Of a stretch of 60,405 bases of DNA, positions 40,546 to 49,809 are shown piece by piece. Under the pieces are notes generated by a model. That model made no database searches and was not told where the DNA came from. It saw nothing but the letters and a program-made list of their open reading frames with translations. The stretch's first letter is position 1. The number at the start of each line of letters is the position of its first letter. The translations under genes were made by a program, and so were the position numbers. The DNA is taken from assembly GCA_023228125.1 (NCBI GenBank), contig JALOBT010000012.1, forward strand, positions 1 through 60,405. The letters run 5' to 3'. This DNA is from Candidatus Cloacimonadota bacterium (GTDB lineage: Bacteria > Cloacimonadota > Cloacimonadia > Cloacimonadales > Cloacimonadaceae).

Positions 40546-41585
40546 AACTCAATCAACATGGCATCGCCATAGCTAAAAAATCTGTAGTGCTTGGCAACAG
40601 CTTGTTCATAAGCCTCCCTTATAAAATCGTAACCCGCAAAAGCCGAAATCATCATCAGTAAAGTGGACTCCGGCAGATGAAAGTTCGTGATAATAGCGTC
40701 CGGAACGCCAAAATTATACCCCGGAAAGATAAAAATATCTGTCCAGCGATTTCCGTCAAGCAAATTCTTACCATCCCAGAAGGATTCCAGGCTTCTCACC
40801 GAGGTGGTGCCCACTGCGATAACCCGCCGTCCCTCTCTCTTGGCCTTGTTTACGGCCTCAGCGGTGGCTGTGGAAATTTCTACACATTCACTGTGCATAA
40901 TATGCTCATTTATCCTTTCCACCTTCACTGGACGGAAGGTATCTATGCCCACATGCAGGGTCAATTCTGTAAAGAGCAGGCCCTGGGCCTTAAGGGTTTG
41001 GATCAGCTCATCACTGAAATGCAGACCGGCCGTGGGAGCTGCCACAGAGCCGCTCTGCGAAGCATAAATGGTTTGATAGCGCCCCTTATCACTTTGCTCA
41101 TCGGGACGGTTTATATAAGGAGGCAGCGGAATATGGCCGATTCTTTCAATCTCCTGCCAAAAATCTCCTTTACAGTTCAGTTTGATTTTCCTCAGGCCAT
41201 CTTCATCGTCTGGATAGACCAGCCCTTGCAGATTGTCTGAAAAAGTGAGCCACTGCTCTTGCTTCACCCTTTTGGCAGGCATCAAGAGGCAGTTCCAGGT
41301 GTTTTCTGCGCTGCTGGGATACAGAAGCAGAACCTGGATTTTGACTCCATTGGCTTTGTAGCCGAAAAGGCGGGCCGGAAATACCCGGCTGTTGTTCAAG
41401 ACCACAAGATCGCCTGGCTGCAAGATATCTACCAGGTCTTTGAACCTGCGATCCTTAATGCTGTGTGAAGAGCAATTCAGGTGCATGAGGCGGGATTCAT
41501 CCCGTTTGGGCAGGGGATATTGGGCGATCAATTCATGCGGCAGATCGTAATGATAAGCCCCCCTGCTGAGTAGGTCCGGCTGCAT
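40542..41585 (-). CDS. queA: tRNA preQ1(34) ribosyltransferase-isomerase
   Basis: A 347-residue QueA that transfers and isomerises the ribosyl part of SAM to make epoxyqueuosine at tRNA wobble position 34. Recognisable parts are Y-D-L-P-H-E-L-I-A-Q-Y-P, D-E-S-R-L-M, V-V-L-N-N-S-R-V-F-P-A-R, A-A-P-T-A-G-L-H-F and T-N-F-H-L-P-E-S-T-L-L-M. It shares one base with the DUF3108 gene stop (TAATG) and overlaps birA by 4 bases. No other queuosine genes are in the window. Confidence 0.97.
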   Translation of the reverse strand: MQPDLLSRGAYHYDLPHELIAQYPLPKRDESRLMHLNCSSHSIKDRRFKDLVDILQPGDLVVLNNSRVFPARLFGYKANGVKIQVLLLYPSSAENTWNCLLMPAKRVKQEQWLTFSDNLQGLVYPDDEDGLRKIKLNCKGDFWQEIERIGHIPLPPYINRPDEQSDKGRYQTIYASQSGSVAAPTAGLHFSDELIQTLKAQGLLFTELTLHVGIDTFRPVKVERINEHIMHSECVEISTATAEAVNKAKREGRRVIAVGTTSVRSLESFWDGKNLLDGNRWTDIFIFPGYNFGVPDAIITNFHLPESTLLMMISAFAGYDFIREAYEQAVAKHYRFFSYGDAMLIEL

Positions 41586-42343
41586 TATTGTAATTTCAGA
41601 GGAACCTTTTGTGCGCTTTCCAGTACTGCGACAAAGCTGCCAAAGCTGACCTTGCTTTCCAGTTTCACCGGGATCTTGTATTGATCGTTTGTCACCCAGA
41701 TATAGATATTTCCGGTCTGCTTGAATAGAGCTTCACCACGCAGCTTTGGCTCTATCACCAGGCATTCCACTTCGCCAAATATACATTTAAGCTTTTCTTT
41801 GCGGTGAATCATTACCTCGGTGGGCATGTTTCGCCCATCGGCAGTGATATTGAGTCTCACGCTTTTGCCCACTTGCAGGTCTTGATTTCGGACAGTGTAA
41901 AATGCACTCAGGATATCCTGGGAATCGCCCGGCATCTCCATCTCGGAATTATTGAATCTGGCCTGCTTGTAAGACCATCTCTGATAAGTGGTTTTGGCCT
42001 TGGAATGATCGTAGATATGCACTCTATGCTGCCGGTAATTACCTTCTTGCAGGTTTTTGGCAAATTTGTGGGGCAAGTGGGATTCTTTGTCCCACCAGGA
42101 TTCCACCCGGTCACGCACCCGAAAGAGCTTATCAAAGAAAGAGTAAGTCTTGGCGTTTGTGCTGAGATACCAGACCGGAGTGCCTTGATACACGGAAGTG
42201 CGGGCTTCCAGGGTGGCTTCTGCAGCACTGATAATCCCATATTTTATTTTAAAAGTGAGCTTTTCACCATCCATAAAGGCCTCCGCACTCAGGCTCAGGC
42301 TTAGGCTCATTAATATGATTGCTAAAACAAGGAGTTTTTTCAT
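41585..42343 (-). CDS. DUF3108-family exported protein
   Basis: About 252 residues with a cleavable signal peptide (L-V-L-A-I-I-L-M-S-L-S-L-S-L-S-A). The mature part matches the DUF3108 pattern: G-E-K-L-T-F-K-I-K-Y-G-I-I-S-A-A-E-A, W-W-D-K-E-S-H-L-P, and a late W-V-T-N-D-Q-Y-K-I-P. These are periplasmic beta-rich proteins of unknown job. I start at ATG 42343 because G-G-A-G-G-G is directly upstream and the overlap with the SDR stop then becomes ATGA; the longer frame would hide the signal peptide. Confidence 0.85.
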   Translation of the reverse strand: MKKLLVLAIILMSLSLSLSAEAFMDGEKLTFKIKYGIISAAEATLEARTSVYQGTPVWYLSTNAKTYSFFDKLFRVRDRVESWWDKESHLPHKFAKNLQEGNYRQHRVHIYDHSKAKTTYQRWSYKQARFNNSEMEMPGDSQDILSAFYTVRNQDLQVGKSVRLNITADGRNMPTEVMIHRKEKLKCIFGEVECLVIEPKLRGEALFKQTGNIYIWVTNDQYKIPVKLESKVSFGSFVAVLESAQKVPLKLQ

Positions 42344-43059
42344 AATTTCCCTCCGGAAAGGAAGATTTCTTCGCCGCACAAGCTTCTGAGCTCTTCCGAT
42401 ATCAGAAGATCAGAAACCTGTTTGATCTCGGCAATGGAGACTAATTGCTGTGAAGCCGCGTGGGCAATATGCCTGGCAAAATAGGCTTTGCGAAAGGCCA
42501 GGTAACCACCGCTAAAATCGTCTTCCAAAGCGGTATCCACCGGCGCAGGCGCGATGGAGTTTATCAGGACGTTTGCGGATGCGCATTCCAAGGCTGCGCT
42601 TTTGGCCAGATTGGCTATAGCCGCTTTTGCCGCTGCGTAAGCCGAGCCCTTAGCCAGGCCGCTGCGTGTAACTTCGGAACTAAACAAGACCACTCGCCCG
42701 AATCTTTGGGCCAGCATTTGTGGCAATACAGCTCTTAAAACATTGTAGGCAGGATAAAAGTTTTCATCAAAGACCCGCTTGAATTGCAGTGGATCAGTGT
42801 CTGATAGAGGCCGCGCATCTTCGCTACGAATGGCCGAGCAGTGGATCAGGCAGTGGGTCTCGCTACTTAGCTCTGAAAGAAGCTTTTGCAGAGCATCAAG
42901 CTCTCTGAGATCCACGCTGAACCGGGGGGATTTGAGCCCGGCTATACGATGATCGTGCTTGTGATATAATAGCAATAAATCCCGTCCTTCAGCTTCGTAT
43001 TGACGGGCCAGAAAGCTGCCAATCTGAGAATTGGCACCAGTGATCAGTATTGACTTCAT
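42340..43059 (-). CDS. SDR-family oxidoreductase
   Basis: A 239-residue classical short-chain dehydrogenase/reductase. The cofactor loop is T-G-A-N-S-Q-I-G (7-14). The catalytic Ser is likely in F-S-S-E, and the Y-A-A-A-K pair in G-S-A-Y-A-A-A-K-A-A. It uses NAD(P)H on an unknown carbonyl or hydroxyl substrate. The FabG-like N-A-G motif is replaced by C-S-A-I-R, so it is not a standard FabG. It overlaps coaBC and the DUF3108 gene by 4 bases each. Confidence 0.88.
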   Translation of the reverse strand: MKSILITGANSQIGSFLARQYEAEGRDLLLLYHKHDHRIAGLKSPRFSVDLRELDALQKLLSELSSETHCLIHCSAIRSEDARPLSDTDPLQFKRVFDENFYPAYNVLRAVLPQMLAQRFGRVVLFSSEVTRSGLAKGSAYAAAKAAIANLAKSAALECASANVLINSIAPAPVDTALEDDFSGGYLAFRKAYFARHIAHAASQQLVSIAEIKQVSDLLISEELRSLCGEEIFLSGGKL

Positions 43060-44225
43060 ATCTTAAGGATCCGGTCGATTATCTGCTGAGCAAGGTCAAA
43101 TTTCTCACCTTCAAGATGCAAAGGCTCAGCTTTGTCTGAGATGATTTGCACTGCATTGCTGCTTTTACCGGCATTGCTCAAATGGTTGGCAATGATGAGA
43201 TCAAGATTCTTGCTCTTTAGTTTCTTCAGTGCATTTGCGGCCAAATCCTGAGTCTCGGCGGCAAAGCCAATCAGCTTTTGCTGGGGGCCTTTGTTTTTGC
43301 CCAGTTCTGCCAGTATGTCTGGCGTAGAAACCAGGTCCAGGGTCAGATTTCCGCCCTTCTTGATCTTGTCTGGATAAGCTTGTTTGGGCTTGTAATCTGA
43401 CACAGCGGCGCATTTGATGATCCAATCCATCCCGCCCGCACGCGCTATCACCTGGGCATACATCTCATCCACAGATAGAGCCTCTACAGCTTCATAAAGA
43501 TAATAAGGAATCTCCTCGGTCACCGAAGCATAGATCAAGCTCACCTGGGCACCCCGCAGGCATAGAGCCCGGGCCAGAGCTATCCCCATCTTGCCGGAAG
43601 AACGGGTTATGATCAGGCGCATGGGATCTATCTTTTCTTCGCTTGCGCCAGCGGTCACCAGGACTTTCTTGCCGCTAAGGTCTTTCCCATAATTCAGATA
43701 GCTGCGGATGGCATATAGTATTTCCAGATTGGGAGGATATTTACCCTTGCCTTCATAGGCGCAGGCCAGCATGCCGGTGGCGGGCTCCAGAATATGATGG
43801 CCTCTTTCCCGCAGGATGCTGATATTAGCCTGAGTCGCTGGGTTTGAATACATATTTACGTTCATCGCCGGTACCCACAAAACCGGGCAAGTGTGAGCCA
43901 GGAGCACACAGGAGAGCAGATCATCGCCCAAGCCATGTGCCGCCTTGGCCAAAGCATTGGCTGTAGCGGGTGCCACCACAATCAGATCTGCCCAATCCGC
44001 CAGATTGATATGCGGAATAGGATCAGTATCTTCCCACAAAGAGCTGTGCACGCTGGAGTGGGTGATGGCGGCAAAATTCAGCGGACTCACAAACTTTTGA
44101 GCTGCCTGGGTAAGGATGGTGCGAATTTCAAATCCAGCCTTGTAGAGCATACTGGCCAGGTCTATAGCCTTGTAAGCGGCGATGCCACCACATACACAGA
44201 GCAGAATTCTGGGCTTTCTATCCAT
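43056..44225 (-). CDS. coaBC: Phosphopantothenoylcysteine decarboxylase/ligase
   Basis: A bifunctional CoaBC of about 389 residues, for two steps of coenzyme A synthesis. The CoaC flavoprotein half has V-C-G-G-I-A-A-Y-K, the His region (A-I-T-H-S-S-V-H), P-A-T-A-N and P-A-M-N-V-N-M-Y. The CoaB half has T-A-G-A-S-E-E-K-I-D-P-M-R, S-S-G-K-M-G and K-C-A-A-V-S-D-Y. I start at ATG 44225, two codons after a TTG that overlaps the previous stop. It lies within the operon of membrane and secretion genes. Confidence 0.95.
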   Translation of the reverse strand: MDRKPRILLCVCGGIAAYKAIDLASMLYKAGFEIRTILTQAAQKFVSPLNFAAITHSSVHSSLWEDTDPIPHINLADWADLIVVAPATANALAKAAHGLGDDLLSCVLLAHTCPVLWVPAMNVNMYSNPATQANISILRERGHHILEPATGMLACAYEGKGKYPPNLEILYAIRSYLNYGKDLSGKKVLVTAGASEEKIDPMRLIITRSSGKMGIALARALCLRGAQVSLIYASVTEEIPYYLYEAVEALSVDEMYAQVIARAGGMDWIIKCAAVSDYKPKQAYPDKIKKGGNLTLDLVSTPDILAELGKNKGPQQKLIGFAAETQDLAANALKKLKSKNLDLIIANHLSNAGKSSNAVQIISDKAEPLHLEGEKFDLAQQIIDRILKI

Positions 44226-44227
44226 GC

Positions 44228-44875
44228 TCAAAACCTCAAGGTAAGTTTGAGCATGGGGGCATTACGATGGATGCCCATGCTGAGCTGGGTTCGGCGTTTT
44301 TGAGAGTGAGAGATCAAGACGTCCATACCGCTCACCAGATGGTTCAGGATCATCACACCCACCACGAGCTTACCATAGGACTCAAGGTCCACAGAGTTAT
44401 TACGCATCCGGTTGTAATCAGCACGTCTGCCTGCACTCTCCCATCTCCAATATTGGTCTTCACCATAGCTGTGATCCTCAATATAGATCTGCATAGAATC
44501 GGGACTATCTGAAAAGATAGCTTGCGCTTCGCGCCGGATCATGGCATTATAGCCATCTGCATCAAAGCCGCTGCTATTGTATTTGCCAAGGTTCTTTAAA
44601 AACTCTGTATCATAATCCGCAGGATTGAGCTCGGCGAATTTCAAAGCATAGCTGTAAGATTCATCCATCAAAAGATCGGCCTCACTGCTCAAATACAAAG
44701 ATGTGCCGATCAAGGCAGCTTCTGCGGCCATCATCACATAGCCGTGGCTCTTCCCATTCATCACTTGTGAAAATCCGGGCACCGCCAGTGAAAACAGGAA
44801 GTCTTTGCCCTGAGCCCACAATCCGCTGATAGACAATATACACAGCAGGATGATAAGCAGATATCTAAAGCGCAT
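44228..44875 (-). CDS. DUF5683-like membrane protein, third of three paralogues
   Basis: A 215-residue protein with a signal peptide or N-terminal helix, then the family segment F-S-L-A-V-P-G-F-S-Q-V-M-N-G-K-S-H-G and a second hydrophobic helix. The middle has E-D-Q-Y-W-R-W-E-S-A-G-R-R-A-D-Y-N-R-M-R-N-N. That W-(E/Q)-W-E-S ... Y-R/N-x-M-R-N pattern recurs in the next gene. Function is unknown. It shares one base with the upstream paralogue and lies 2 bases before the coaBC start. Confidence 0.78.
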   Translation of the reverse strand: MRFRYLLIILLCILSISGLWAQGKDFLFSLAVPGFSQVMNGKSHGYVMMAAEAALIGTSLYLSSEADLLMDESYSYALKFAELNPADYDTEFLKNLGKYNSSGFDADGYNAMIRREAQAIFSDSPDSMQIYIEDHSYGEDQYWRWESAGRRADYNRMRNNSVDLESYGKLVVGVMILNHLVSGMDVLISHSQKRRTQLSMGIHRNAPMLKLTLRF

Positions 44876-45534
44876 TAAAACCTCATTTCGTAATTCAACA
44901 TCAGGCCATCCACCCCGTGAGGCCTGGCATACAAATTGATATTCTTGCTCAGGATAGCGGTGTCGATCACGCTGATCGCCCTATTCAGAAGCATCACTCC
45001 CAAGGCGAGATTGTGGTTTATCATTATCCTTTGATGCTGATTGCGCATATTTCTGTAAGTTTCCCAGTGCCTGGAGGATTCCCACTGCCAGCTTTCCTCG
45101 CCGGTGTAAGTATTCGCCTCCATATAATCTATATAGGCTTGGACATCATTGTGATAGATCACAAAATAGTTCCTGGCCATCAGGTCTTGAAAATCATTGA
45201 ATTGCTCGCTGCTGATGTAATCCTGAATCACCTGATATTGACTTTGAGGCATGCCCAGCGGCACTCCTGCATAGCTCTGTGCGTATTGCTTGTAGGCAGC
45301 TTTCTTCAAATCCATGTCCTTGTCTGTCTTGAAAAAAGAGTAAGTGGCCAAAACATCTGACAAGAGCAAGGCTACTCCACGATTTGTCTTTCCCATGGCG
45401 ATTTCAGCACTGCCAGGAACCAAAGCACTCATACCGATAAAGGCCATCCGGGATTGGGCCCAAAGGCTGCCGCCGGTGAGCATGAGCAGCAGAAGAGCTA
45501 TTAGGTTCAGACGTTTTGAAAACAGCAGGTTCAT
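44875..45534 (-). CDS. DUF5683-like membrane protein, second of three paralogues
   Basis: About 219 residues. It has an N-terminal signal or anchor (L-I-A-L-L-L-L-M-L-T-G-G-S-L-W-A), then M-S-A-L-V-P-G-S-A-E-I-A-M-G-K, and the motif E-E-S-W-Q-W-E-S-S-R-H-W-E-T-Y-R-N-M-R-N. I start at ATG 45534 (TGATG overlap with the upstream gene), not at the TTG four codons earlier. It probably has two or three membrane segments. Function is unknown. Confidence 0.78.
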   Translation of the reverse strand: MNLLFSKRLNLIALLLLMLTGGSLWAQSRMAFIGMSALVPGSAEIAMGKTNRGVALLLSDVLATYSFFKTDKDMDLKKAAYKQYAQSYAGVPLGMPQSQYQVIQDYISSEQFNDFQDLMARNYFVIYHNDVQAYIDYMEANTYTGEESWQWESSRHWETYRNMRNQHQRIMINHNLALGVMLLNRAISVIDTAILSKNINLYARPHGVDGLMLNYEMRF

Positions 45535-46472
45535 CAGAACTTCCAATTCACCGCGAGCGTAGGAGTGATGTACTGATCCCTGATGGTGGTGTAATACTGC
45601 ATCCTGAGGCCGCTGTCTGTGATTGCGCCACGGTTTACTTTGCGGGTTACTCTTATCGCGTCCAGAGCTGCGCCAATGTGGTTAAAAGCCAGGCCGAATT
45701 TGAAGATTTCGCTCTTTGCATATTCTTTTTTGGCCTTGTTGCGCATATCCACATAGGTTTTGCGCATAGGGCTGGAGGCATGGGAGCTGTTTGCCACATG
45801 AGCTTCGGTATCTCCCCAAAGCGGGTTGTTCCCGCTCCAGATCCAGCCTTGTTCGGCTGTGACTACGGGAAGCCAGCTCGGATCCATGTCGTTGCCGTAA
45901 CTATCTGTGGCAAAAGTGTAATACCAATCCGCCCAACCAAACACATAATGCGAGTATTTGCCGATGTCTTCGTAAAAGTGCTGACAGTTATGATCGTCCA
46001 AACGGAAGTAAGACGGTTCGTAAATATCCACTGGATTGAGGTCTCTCAGGATAGCTTCCACACGGTGTTGACGGGTTCGATCGTAGCGATAAATTTCGAT
46101 AGTGCTGCCATCTCCCAGCTGGAAGGTGATCAATTCCTGATTTGCAAAACGCTCAAAATCCTTGGTCTTATCGTCACCTTGCTTTTGAAAAACCAAGAGG
46201 CCAGCGATCAGCCCAATCTCAATAGCAGGGAAGATGTAAGCGGTGATGGCCTTTTTATCTGCATAAAACTGTCCGGCACCGGGCACAAGAGCCGACATCA
46301 GCATAGCCACGCGAGGGTTTCTCCTCTCATAATTCACTTTGATGAAATCTGCATTCAGGACTTCTTCTTCTTCGTCCTGTTTTTGATCTCCCCACAGCCA
46401 ATCTTCCCCAGTCTGAGCCACAAGGCCACCCAAAAGACTGATCAAAAAGGCACATATTATTATCTTTCGCAT
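45534..46472 (-). CDS. DUF5683-like membrane protein, first of three paralogues
   Basis: A 312-residue, longer relative of the two following genes. It has a signal peptide (I-I-C-A-F-L-I-S-L-L-G-G-L-V-A), a linker rich in E and D, then M-L-M-S-A-L-V-P-G-A-G-Q-F-Y-A-D-K-K, the hallmark of this family, and a hydrophobic helix. The middle contains D-W-Y-Y-T-F and the later M-R-K-T-Y-V-D-M-R-N-K-A that matches the Y-x-x-M-R-N motif of its neighbours. An envelope protein, partner unknown. It lies 11 bases after the M6 protease gene. Confidence 0.78.
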   Translation of the reverse strand: MRKIIICAFLISLLGGLVAQTGEDWLWGDQKQDEEEEVLNADFIKVNYERRNPRVAMLMSALVPGAGQFYADKKAITAYIFPAIEIGLIAGLLVFQKQGDDKTKDFERFANQELITFQLGDGSTIEIYRYDRTRQHRVEAILRDLNPVDIYEPSYFRLDDHNCQHFYEDIGKYSHYVFGWADWYYTFATDSYGNDMDPSWLPVVTAEQGWIWSGNNPLWGDTEAHVANSSHASSPMRKTYVDMRNKAKKEYAKSEIFKFGLAFNHIGAALDAIRVTRKVNRGAITDSGLRMQYYTTIRDQYITPTLAVNWKF

Positions 46473-46483
46473 TTGCTACATCC

Positions 46484-49400
46484 TTATTTCTCTACTGTGA
46501 ATTTAAATGTTTTTTGGGCTCTGTTGCCTTTTACATGCACTATATAGACTCCAGAGCTGAATCTGGCGGCATCAAGCTCAATATCTTGTTTGGGGTCAGC
46601 CCAGATGATCCGGTTTGAGTAAACTTTCGATCCAGCTATATTAAAGATGTTTACTTTTATCGTCGAGCCCGCGCCCAGAACACGGAGTCTGAATATTCCT
46701 GATTTTACTGGATTGGGAAATACATATGCCGCAAAATCTACCGGATCTGGCGGAGGTGTATCTGCATCGATATAATGATAAAATGTTCCGCTTTCGCCAT
46801 TTCTAAACCCAGCCCACAAAATTGGGTTTTTCGCCGCCGTCAGGCTATGGATATAAGCCCGGCTACCCTCAGAGGCTTTTAGAGCGTAATACCAGAGCAA
46901 GTGCTGATTTAGCTCATCATAATACAGATAATCCTGCTTGGAAGCATCCTCAAAAGCCTGAGCGCAGGGATAGAGCAATGAGTTCTGGGGCAAAAGCTCC
47001 CCCGTCTCAGAGAGTGCCACATAGCCCTGATCTGTGGCCGGATACAAGAGCACAATCTGATCCTGTAGATTTAAGACTTTGGGATGCTGCCCTTGGGCCA
47101 GGGTAAGCTGATCCAGATAAGTTGGAAATCCCGGAAAGAGATAGCCATTAGCTCCCAATAGATAAGCCCGGTTGCCCAGGCCAAAAGCAAGCCTGACATC
47201 TATCCTGCCCTGAGCAAAAAGGGCCAACTCTGTAGGCAAATACTCTGTGGTATTGGTAAATATCTTTTGCAGAGGATGCGGACGTTCTGGAGTACCATCA
47301 TCTGCCCAGGTCCCGTTGATAACGTAGATATCCCCTCTTTCTGAGATGAGGAAGACCTTGTAATCATAGCTCGCCACGATCTGCCCTGGAGTCTGCTCGT
47401 AAGTCTGCTGATAGATCACCGGCTCATAGCTGCCAAAATCATCAGGTAGCTCCCAGGTATCGATTTCAGGCTCAAAGTCCGTACTGCTATAGATTGAAAA
47501 ATCCCGCTCTCTGAGCACCAGAATATGATCCTCAAAGGCAGCGATTCTTTTGATCCCCGGTATTGAGACAAAATCCTCAATCTTAAACCCGGTGATCTTA
47601 TACAGGCAGTTTTCGCTGTGAGTATAAACCGCATTATCCGCTGCCAAAGGCCGGGAAATGCTATCCGGGAAATCAATGCTGTGTTTGGCTATATTTACAT
47701 CCGCAAAATCCATGAAATACATGCCCTTGTCTTGCACGCCCACCAGCTCTTCATAGCCATCAGAATTGCTATCCACGCTCAAAAGAGGATAGTCAAAGCG
47801 CTCCGTCTGCATAGGGCTGGGGCCAAAGAGGTCTTGCCAGCTCTCGTTCATATAGCTGTACAGGCTCAAGCCCTTGGCGCCGTAATAGGGAATCGCAAGC
47901 TCACTGAAATTCGTATTGATGGGGCTACCCGCTCTGGCGTAGCCCAAAAGGCTTTCCGTAAAGAGTTCCTCAAAGATTCCGGCTTTTAGCTTGAAGCTCA
48001 TCACCGGTGCTGGATCCGAAATATCATCCAGGTAAAACATGCTGCCCAAGCCATTTGTAGCCAGCATCGCAGGCTTGGTAACCGAGCTGAGACGAGGACG
48101 CCAAGGCTCCAATAACCAGTTTATAAAATTGCCGTTTTCATTCAATAACGGCTTGCGGGCATGGAAATACTCATAGGGAGTTCCCGTCCAATACATGGAA
48201 TTTGCCTCGCCCAGATCGCGTAGCCCATCTGCTTCCAGGACGCTTACTCCAGGACGGTTGAAACTGGTATTGACCGTGTTGTTCTCAAAATTCGACCAGA
48301 AGCTGCCGTCTTCCAGCACGCTGCCCTCATTATAGACAATCTCTTCATTTACATGCCAGACCAGGATGCCACCGCCCACGGCAGAGTTATCCGTCTTGAT
48401 AAATGAAGGCAGCAGATAGTCATACTCGTAAGTAGGATTATTGCCATCATCATCAAAGGCAGTAGGATACAAGACCACCCGGCCATCCAAGGCTCCAAAC
48501 ACAGCGGTGCCACCATCCCCATCGGGATCCACGCTGCGGTTTTCGATGAGGTAATACTCATTGGGGCCGATGGGGAAACGGATGATGCCTGGCTTGGTTT
48601 GCGGGCCTTGCATATAGCTGCTGGCCGCCAAGTCCACCGCACTGAAAGGCTCCAGATCGGAGACCTCTACCATGAGACCCCGGGAGACAAAATCATCTTC
48701 AAAGAGCAGAGCCCGGCTAAAAGCTCCCGGCAAAGCGGGTAAGATACCCTCTACATAGACGTAATCGCCATTTTCCAGCTCGTCCACCAGGATACCGGAT
48801 CCACCGCTGTCCATAATGTCAAAAGCTCCCACCATGGGATAGAAATTCCTTACATTATACAGATCCACCAAACCCAGGGAGTGTCCAAATTCATGGAACA
48901 TCACAGAGTTCAAAGCTCCATAGCCAGCATGGATATTGATGCCAGCTTCAAAAGTCACAGAAAAGTCCTGCGAGATCGTGGCTGGAACGTTACAAGCATG
49001 ATAGATTGAAGTTTGTCCCTCGTCCACCAGCACTTTCTTCTCTTCCGGCACCCGGATGAAGAAAGACGGCAAATCTGCAGGGCTATCTCCCAGCACATCG
49101 TGTTGCCAGTCCGACCCGGCATGGATAATCATATAATGGGCATAAGCAGAAAAGTCAAGCTCAGGATCGTCAGAATCTGCGGTTTCAAAGGAAGTGGTAA
49201 AATACTCTTCCATCTTGGCGACAAATTCTGCGCTGCTTGCGCCCACAGGATTGTAATAGCTCATGCTGTGCGGCAGGGTATAAGCTGCCTTGTCTTTTGG
49301 CCAAACGTCATATTCCAGATTGTAAGCTCCCGCTGAAACTGCCAGATAATAATAGCGCATAGCTTCCAGATTGGCTTCAAAATACTCCTGATTGTGAGGA

Positions 49401-49729
49401 GGGGCACCGATGCTGTAGAGGTAATCTGGATTCGGCTCCAGCTCAAATTTGCCATTACCGGTGCTAAGAGGATCGTCTATTATCTCTTCCTGAAAATCTA
49501 TGAGGATCACCAGGAGTTTTTCGTACTTACCCTTGCTCTTGATCTCCTGCACTTGCCTTTGCTCCACCGGCCCGCGCAATTGCTTTGTATAAGGGTGTCT
49601 TTTAGGTTTAAAGCTATTTTTCGCTGGGGAAAGCAGCATCTTTTGTGCCCAGAGCTGCGTGCCAAATAGAACAAGCAGCATCAGTAGCAGGGCTCGCACC
49701 CATCTGGAATGTATGTTCTTAGTTTTCAT
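46484..49729 (-). CDS. Secreted M6-family metalloprotease with C-terminal sorting domain
   Basis: A 1081-residue exported protease. After the signal peptide, L-L-V-I-L-I-D-F-Q begins the M6 (immune inhibitor A-like) domain. The zinc site is V-M-F-H-E-F-G-H-S-L-G-L-V-D-L-Y (HExxH at 279-283). A long middle part with propeller-like strands follows, and the end is a Por-type domain (V-F-P-N-P-V, I-F-N-I-A-G, S-G-V-Y-I-V-H-V, last residues F-K-F-T-V-E-K). It should degrade external proteins after type IX-like secretion. It is 80 bases after the PorV-like gene. Confidence 0.92.
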   Translation of the reverse strand: MKTKNIHSRWVRALLLMLLVLFGTQLWAQKMLLSPAKNSFKPKRHPYTKQLRGPVEQRQVQEIKSKGKYEKLLVILIDFQEEIIDDPLSTGNGKFELEPNPDYLYSIGAPPHNQEYFEANLEAMRYYYLAVSAGAYNLEYDVWPKDKAAYTLPHSMSYYNPVGASSAEFVAKMEEYFTTSFETADSDDPELDFSAYAHYMIIHAGSDWQHDVLGDSPADLPSFFIRVPEEKKVLVDEGQTSIYHACNVPATISQDFSVTFEAGINIHAGYGALNSVMFHEFGHSLGLVDLYNVRNFYPMVGAFDIMDSGGSGILVDELENGDYVYVEGILPALPGAFSRALLFEDDFVSRGLMVEVSDLEPFSAVDLAASSYMQGPQTKPGIIRFPIGPNEYYLIENRSVDPDGDGGTAVFGALDGRVVLYPTAFDDDGNNPTYEYDYLLPSFIKTDNSAVGGGILVWHVNEEIVYNEGSVLEDGSFWSNFENNTVNTSFNRPGVSVLEADGLRDLGEANSMYWTGTPYEYFHARKPLLNENGNFINWLLEPWRPRLSSVTKPAMLATNGLGSMFYLDDISDPAPVMSFKLKAGIFEELFTESLLGYARAGSPINTNFSELAIPYYGAKGLSLYSYMNESWQDLFGPSPMQTERFDYPLLSVDSNSDGYEELVGVQDKGMYFMDFADVNIAKHSIDFPDSISRPLAADNAVYTHSENCLYKITGFKIEDFVSIPGIKRIAAFEDHILVLRERDFSIYSSTDFEPEIDTWELPDDFGSYEPVIYQQTYEQTPGQIVASYDYKVFLISERGDIYVINGTWADDGTPERPHPLQKIFTNTTEYLPTELALFAQGRIDVRLAFGLGNRAYLLGANGYLFPGFPTYLDQLTLAQGQHPKVLNLQDQIVLLYPATDQGYVALSETGELLPQNSLLYPCAQAFEDASKQDYLYYDELNQHLLWYYALKASEGSRAYIHSLTAAKNPILWAGFRNGESGTFYHYIDADTPPPDPVDFAAYVFPNPVKSGIFRLRVLGAGSTIKVNIFNIAGSKVYSNRIIWADPKQDIELDAARFSSGVYIVHVKGNRAQKTFKFTVEK

Positions 49730-49765
49730 TTTGCATTACCCAAAGTCCTTGAGCTATATACCACA

Positions 49766-49792
49766 GAAGCAGGCTCAGAAAGAGCCCGCTTC
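49766..49792. other. Hairpin between porV-like and M6 genes
   Basis: G-A-A-G-C-A-G-G-C-T-C pairs with G-A-G-C-C-C-G-C-T-T-C except for one mismatch, around a 5-base loop. The T tract is weak, so it may attenuate or process the transcript rather than end it. Confidence 0.5.
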
Positions 49793-49809
49793 CACAGCTT
49801 GTTAAAGAC

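Noticed and set aside
45516..46547. 343-codon plus-strand frame over the DUF5683-like gene
   Set aside because: Antisense to a gene with signal peptide and family motif; composition is that of a reverse-strand shadow.
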